Assembly: GCA_043747835.1 (NCBI GenBank)
Contig: JAYTOK010000084.1
Location: forward strand, 62,001 to 126,000
From: CADEED01 sp043747835
GTDB lineage: Bacteria; Pseudomonadota; Gammaproteobacteria; Steroidobacterales; Steroidobacteraceae
Direction of reading: 5' to 3'
DNA length: 64,000 bases
The position numbers and the translations under genes were made by a program. Below the pieces are notes generated by a model. That model was given only the letters and a program-made list of their open reading frames with translations, ran no database searches and was not told the DNA's origin. Below, piece after piece: positions 60,862 through 64,000 of the stretch; position 1 is the stretch's first letter; each line of letters begins with the position of its first letter.

Positions 60862-62270
60862 TTTCGCTTCATTCGAAACGCCGCGCCAAACATCAGCGCC
60901 GCCGCCACCAGACACAACCACCCGAGCGCATCCCCGATCCGCAGGTAGATCGTCGAGACGCGCACGCCAACCTTCGCTTTCGTGAGCAGCGTCGTGCCCG
61001 GCATCGACGTGCTCTCGGCCGCGTCGAGCACGCGCCCGTAGGCATCCGTCGCCGTGAGCAATCCGTCGCGCGACGCCCGCACGATGGCGAACCCGCTCTC
61101 GATGCCGCGCAGCTTGGTCATGTTCATTGCGTAGAACTGGTCTTTCTTGAAGTCCCAGGCCGGCACCAGCATGACCGCCGCGCCGCGCGCGCCGAAGCCG
61201 CGCCCCAGGCTCGCGAAGTGCATGTCCTTGCAAATCGCCACGCCGTAGCGCACGCCGTCGATCTCGTTCGTCGGGTATTCATCCCCCGGCACGAACTCGC
61301 GCTCCGGCGGCGCCATGTAGTGCTTGAGGTAGTTGGTCGCAAGCTGGCCGTCGGGCTGGTACCACCACGCCTCGTTGCGCTTCAACCCTTCCCGATCGAC
61401 ACCGAGTCCCGCCACGAGCCACACCTTGTTGTTCGCGGCGAGCTGACCCAGCCGTCTCTGCCGGAACTCCGCGCCCTTCGCCGACAGCACGTCTATCTTC
61501 TCCGGCAACAGCACGATCCGCGCGCCGGCGCCCGCGAGCGCCGCGACCTGCGCGTCGTACTGGGCCCAGATCTCGATCGCCTTCTCGCCCACCGGGTCGT
61601 TGATGTAGTCGTCGATCGATGCGATGCCGAACGTGACTTCCTTGCCCGCGGACGGCGTCTGCAGCCGCCACCAGCCGAACCCGGCGGTGCCGACGAACAG
61701 CGCCACGACGGCGGTATACGCGAACTTCGCGTTCGGCAGTTCCAACCGGGAATGCAACGCGAGCGCCAATGCGGAGTTGATCGTCAACACGACAAAGAGG
61801 ATGCCGCCAACACCGAGTACGGATGCGAGCTGGGCAATCGGCAGCACGTCGGCCTGTGTGTAACCAAGGCTGCCGAAGTTTCCGTCCGGCGTGAAGTTCG
61901 CGAGCGCCGTATCGAGCGCCACCGAGAGAACTGGCAGCGCCAGCACGGTCCAGCCAGAGCGGAATGCGAGCACGATGCGGCGCGATGCGCCGACGACCAG
62001 CAGCCACGCAAGCGTTTGCAGCGTGAGGATGATGAGCACCGGCGGCAGCGGCATCACCGACCGAAGGTAGCCGAAGTTCACGCTCACGCCGATCGCGGCG
62101 GCGAGTACGATGAGGCCGCGCGACGTCCAGCCCTCGAAGCGCAACGACAGCGCCAGCAGCAGTCCCGGCACACACCACGCCAGCCACCAGACGGGATCGA
62201 GATTGCAAACGAAGCGCAGCGCGATGCCGATGAGGATGGCGGCGCCGACGCCAGGCAAAGTCTTGTCCAT
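60846..62270 (-). CDS. Apolipoprotein N-acyltransferase-like / nitrilase-superfamily membrane protein
   Basis: 474 residues. An N-terminal membrane part has about five or six helices (residues 1-200, GVGAAILIGIALRFVCNL onward). A nitrilase-like domain (about 215-450) follows with the Glu-Lys-Cys triad in VLLPEKID, YLKHYMAPPE and YGVAICKDMHFASLG. A final helix precedes a basic tail. The layout is that of Lnt, which adds the third acyl chain to lipoproteins. The sequence is shorter and more diverged than housekeeping Lnt, so it may be a paralogue with another substrate. The start at 62270 begins the first helix. Confidence 0.72.
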   Translation of the reverse strand: MDKTLPGVGAAILIGIALRFVCNLDPVWWLAWCVPGLLLALSLRFEGWTSRGLIVLAAAIGVSVNFGYLRSVMPLPPVLIILTLQTLAWLLVVGASRRIVLAFRSGWTVLALPVLSVALDTALANFTPDGNFGSLGYTQADVLPIAQLASVLGVGGILFVVLTINSALALALHSRLELPNAKFAYTAVVALFVGTAGFGWWRLQTPSAGKEVTFGIASIDDYINDPVGEKAIEIWAQYDAQVAALAGAGARIVLLPEKIDVLSAKGAEFRQRRLGQLAANNKVWLVAGLGVDREGLKRNEAWWYQPDGQLATNYLKHYMAPPEREFVPGDEYPTNEIDGVRYGVAICKDMHFASLGRGFGARGAAVMLVPAWDFKKDQFYAMNMTKLRGIESGFAIVRASRDGLLTATDAYGRVLDAAESTSMPGTTLLTKAKVGVRVSTIYLRIGDALGWLCLVAAALMFGAAFRMKRKGSDQ

Positions 62271-62292
62271 GGGCCGCGAGTGTAGCGGACCG

Positions 62293-62318
62293 GGAAATGG
62301 GGTCTGACCCCGTTTTCC
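62293..62318. repeat. Short GGGGTC-T-GACCCC hairpin between the MFS and Lnt-like genes
   Basis: A 13-bp core palindrome at 62299-62311 is extended by GGAAA / TTTCC (62293-62297 with 62314-62318), reaching the MFS stop codon. It is the third member of the GGGGTC-type palindromes in this window, here between two genes on the same strand. Confidence 0.6.
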
Positions 62319-63787
62319 TACTTCACGCGCAGCGAGAACACCCCCGCGATCACAAAACTCGCGCCGCCGATGGCCATCGCGTAGATGGGCTGGCCGTCGA
62401 ACAAACCCTGCAGCAGTGCGGTGAGTACGCTCACGGCCACGAGTTGCGGGATGACGATGAACAGGTTGAAGATTCCCATGTACACACCCATCTTGCGCGA
62501 CGGCACACTGTCGGCGAGCAATGCGTACGGCAGGGAGACGATGGATGCCCACGCAAAGCCGACGCCCACCATCGAGACGACGAGCCAATCCGGATCGCGA
62601 ACCACGAGGAACGATGCGATGCCAGCCGCGCCCAGCCACAGGTTGATCGCATGCGCGACGCGCAAACCAAAGCGGCGCACGATCGTCGGAATGACGATCG
62701 CGGCGAGCGCCGCGAAACCGTTGTAGGCGGCAAACAGGACCCCGACCCAATTGGCTCCTTCGTTGTAAGCCGGGTCGCCCACGACGCCCGAACCAAAATG
62801 CACGCTCGTCACGGCGGGCGTGGTCTGCGTCCACATCGCGAATAACGCGAGCCAGGCGAAGAATTGCACCGGGATGAGCTGTCGCATCCGGTGCGGCATG
62901 TCGTCGATATCGGCCATCAGTGTCGAGAACAGACTGGCACCGCGCCGGCCGCCGTTGATGGTCAACGCCGCGCCCCAGAACATCAACAGCCCGCACAGGA
63001 CAAAGAGTTCCTGCCTCAACCCGAAATTCGCGACGAGCGCAGCGCCGATCACGCCAGCGCCGAACCAGAGCGCGCCGCGACCGCCGGGACGTGAGGCGCT
63101 TCCCGGCGTCACGCCTTCGGTAGCAGGCGTCGCGTCGCCGAAGGCGTGTAGTTCGGCTGGCGGGTACTCACGCGTCGACAGCACGGTCCACAAGATCGCG
63201 AAGAGCAACACCGCGGCGCCGATGTCGAAGGAATATCGCACGGCATCGGGAATGGCCCCTTCGTTACTGACACCGGATTGCGTGAGGATCCAGGGCAGCA
63301 TGCTGGCCACCACGGCTCCCACGCCGATGAAGAAGCTCTGCATCGCGTAACCCGCGGGGCGCTGCGCCGGCGACAACTTGTCGGCGACGAATGCCCGAAA
63401 CGGCTCCATGCAGATGTTGATGCTCGCATCGAGGATCCACAGCATGCCCGCGGCGAACCACAAGGCCGGCGAGCGCGGCATCGCGATCAGCGCGAACGAT
63501 GTGAGCAAGGCGCCCACGAGAAAATACGGGCGGCGGCGTCCGAGCCAGTTCCAGGTGCGGTCGGAGTAATACCCGACCAGCGGTTGCACGATGAGCCCCG
63601 TGAGCGGTGCGGCTATCCACAGCAGCGGCACCTGGTCCACTTCCGCGCCGAGCACCTGAAAGATGCGCGTCGTGTTGGCGTTCTGCAGTCCGAACGCGAA
63701 CTGGATGCCGAGAAATCCGAAACACATGTTCCAGATCTGCCAGAACGACACGGTGGGCCGGCCCACCGCATTCGCCGCCGCGCTCAT
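62318..63787 (-). CDS. MFS sugar transporter (SLC45/MalY-like), probable maltose/maltodextrin importer
   Basis: A 489-residue polytopic protein with about 12 helices. FGLQNANTTRIFQVLGAEVD and the loop YYSDRTWNWLGRRRPYFL are hallmarks of the SLC45/GPH-like sugar transporter group, which includes Caulobacter MalY. It would carry maltose or short dextrins across the inner membrane to the cytoplasmic alpha-glucosidase. Its start overlaps the stop of the upstream GH13-like gene (ATGA), tying it to starch breakdown. Confidence 0.85.
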   Translation of the reverse strand: MSAAANAVGRPTVSFWQIWNMCFGFLGIQFAFGLQNANTTRIFQVLGAEVDQVPLLWIAAPLTGLIVQPLVGYYSDRTWNWLGRRRPYFLVGALLTSFALIAMPRSPALWFAAGMLWILDASINICMEPFRAFVADKLSPAQRPAGYAMQSFFIGVGAVVASMLPWILTQSGVSNEGAIPDAVRYSFDIGAAVLLFAILWTVLSTREYPPAELHAFGDATPATEGVTPGSASRPGGRGALWFGAGVIGAALVANFGLRQELFVLCGLLMFWGAALTINGGRRGASLFSTLMADIDDMPHRMRQLIPVQFFAWLALFAMWTQTTPAVTSVHFGSGVVGDPAYNEGANWVGVLFAAYNGFAALAAIVIPTIVRRFGLRVAHAINLWLGAAGIASFLVVRDPDWLVVSMVGVGFAWASIVSLPYALLADSVPSRKMGVYMGIFNLFIVIPQLVAVSVLTALLQGLFDGQPIYAMAIGGASFVIAGVFSLRVK

Positions 63788-64000
63788 CGCGCGTCTCCGA
63801 GGCAGGCCACGTAGCCGAATGCCGGAATCTCCAGGCGCAAACTACCCGGCGCGACCGCGGTCGCGGCGCACTTGCCCGTGAGCGACGTGAACGCGACCGA
63901 GCGCGTTTCGACTTCCACGGCGAGCGAAACCGCCACCGCGGCCGTGTTGAACGCAACGACGATCTCGCGGCCATCGTTGCCGATCCGCGAGGCAGCGAAC
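63784..64000 (-). CDS. C-terminal end of a probable GH13 glycosidase (5' part outside the window)
   Basis: About 71 codons are present, ending at a TGA that overlaps the MFS start. The residues read SRIGNDGREIVVAFNTA, then SLRLEIPAFGYVACLGDAR. This resembles the C-terminal beta-sandwich of alpha-amylases and alpha-glucosidases, where a 'glycosidase product' strand pattern ends the protein. Catalytic motifs lie beyond the window. The assignment is supported mainly by the coupled sugar transporter and the neighbouring GH13 genes. Confidence 0.6.
   Translation of the reverse strand, partial: FAASRIGNDGREIVVAFNTAAVAVSLAVEVETRSVAFTSLTGKCAATAVAPGSLRLEIPAFGYVACLGDAR

Noticed and set aside
46675..64000. 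A halogenated natural-product biosynthesis cluster
   Set aside because: Despite two halogenase homologues there are no NRPS, PKS, RiPP or tailoring genes; all neighbours serve glucan uptake and hydrolysis.
1..64000. CRISPR arrays, phage genes, insertion sequences or integrative element ends
   Set aside because: No regularly spaced repeats, cas genes, transposase or integrase genes, or tRNA-flanked direct repeats were seen on either strand.

Overview
The window is about 64 kb of high-GC gammaproteobacterial chromosome, most likely from the Xanthomonadales/Steroidobacteraceae-Nevskiales area. This is inferred from gene architecture, not from a marker gene. The clues are a fused aspartate kinase/diaminopimelate decarboxylase, a his operon headed by a TrpR-like gene, TonB-dependent receptor plus 'tryptophan halogenase' carbohydrate loci, a tonB-exbB-exbD-exbD operon and a PEP-CTERM protein. 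No rRNA, tRNA, CRISPR array, insertion sequence or phage gene was found.

Layout. 0-2.4 kb: end of an ankyrin lipoprotein gene, a 3-hydroxy-3-methylglutaryl-CoA lyase and a divergent CoA-transferase. 2.4-7.5 kb: a minus-strand TonB energy-transduction operon ending in two paralogous TPR proteins. 7.8-12.2 kb: ilvD, an MFS transporter and an M17 peptidase. 12.2-19.2 kb: an ilvC-leuA-ilvE-leuC-leuD-leuB operon behind a complete transcription attenuator with a Leu/Ile/Val-rich leader peptide. 19.2-21.7 kb: metX-metB behind an S-box (SAM-I) riboswitch. 21.8-29.6 kb: a TrpR-like regulator with its own palindromic operator, then hisG-D-C-B-H-A-F-IE, with hisF apparently starting at ATT. 29.6-45.4 kb: lysAC and a mixed set of housekeeping and accessory genes (SAM hydroxide adenosyltransferase family, fused MFS/aminopropyltransferase, L,D-transpeptidase, apt, a MetE-like protein, transporters, a quinohaemoprotein dehydrogenase). 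45.8-46.6 kb: a PEP-CTERM protein with a sigma-54 promoter.

46.6-64 kb is a starch/maltodextrin utilisation region. It holds a lipoprotein pullulanase, a TonB-dependent receptor, a periplasmic amylase, a sugar MFS transporter, a cytoplasmic alpha-glucosidase, a LacI-type regulator, the end of another probable GH13 gene and two flavin-dependent 'tryptophan halogenase' homologues. Six copies of one 14-bp site (TGCATACGTATTCA or its reverse complement, some with one end base changed) sit upstream of these genes and should be the LacI operator. A working model: surface pullulanase debranches glucan, the receptor imports dextrins using the TonB system, the periplasmic amylase shortens them, the MFS protein moves maltose/maltodextrin inward, the alpha-glucosidase releases glucose, and the LacI protein senses the sugar. 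The halogenase homologues share this control, but their role is unknown.

The strongest leads are control elements readable directly from the DNA: the ilv attenuator, the SAM riboswitch, the his operator, the sigma-54 promoter and the LacI sites. Further leads are the unexplained halogenases, the ATT start and a perfect 38-bp inverted repeat that supplies the 3' end of one halogenase gene.
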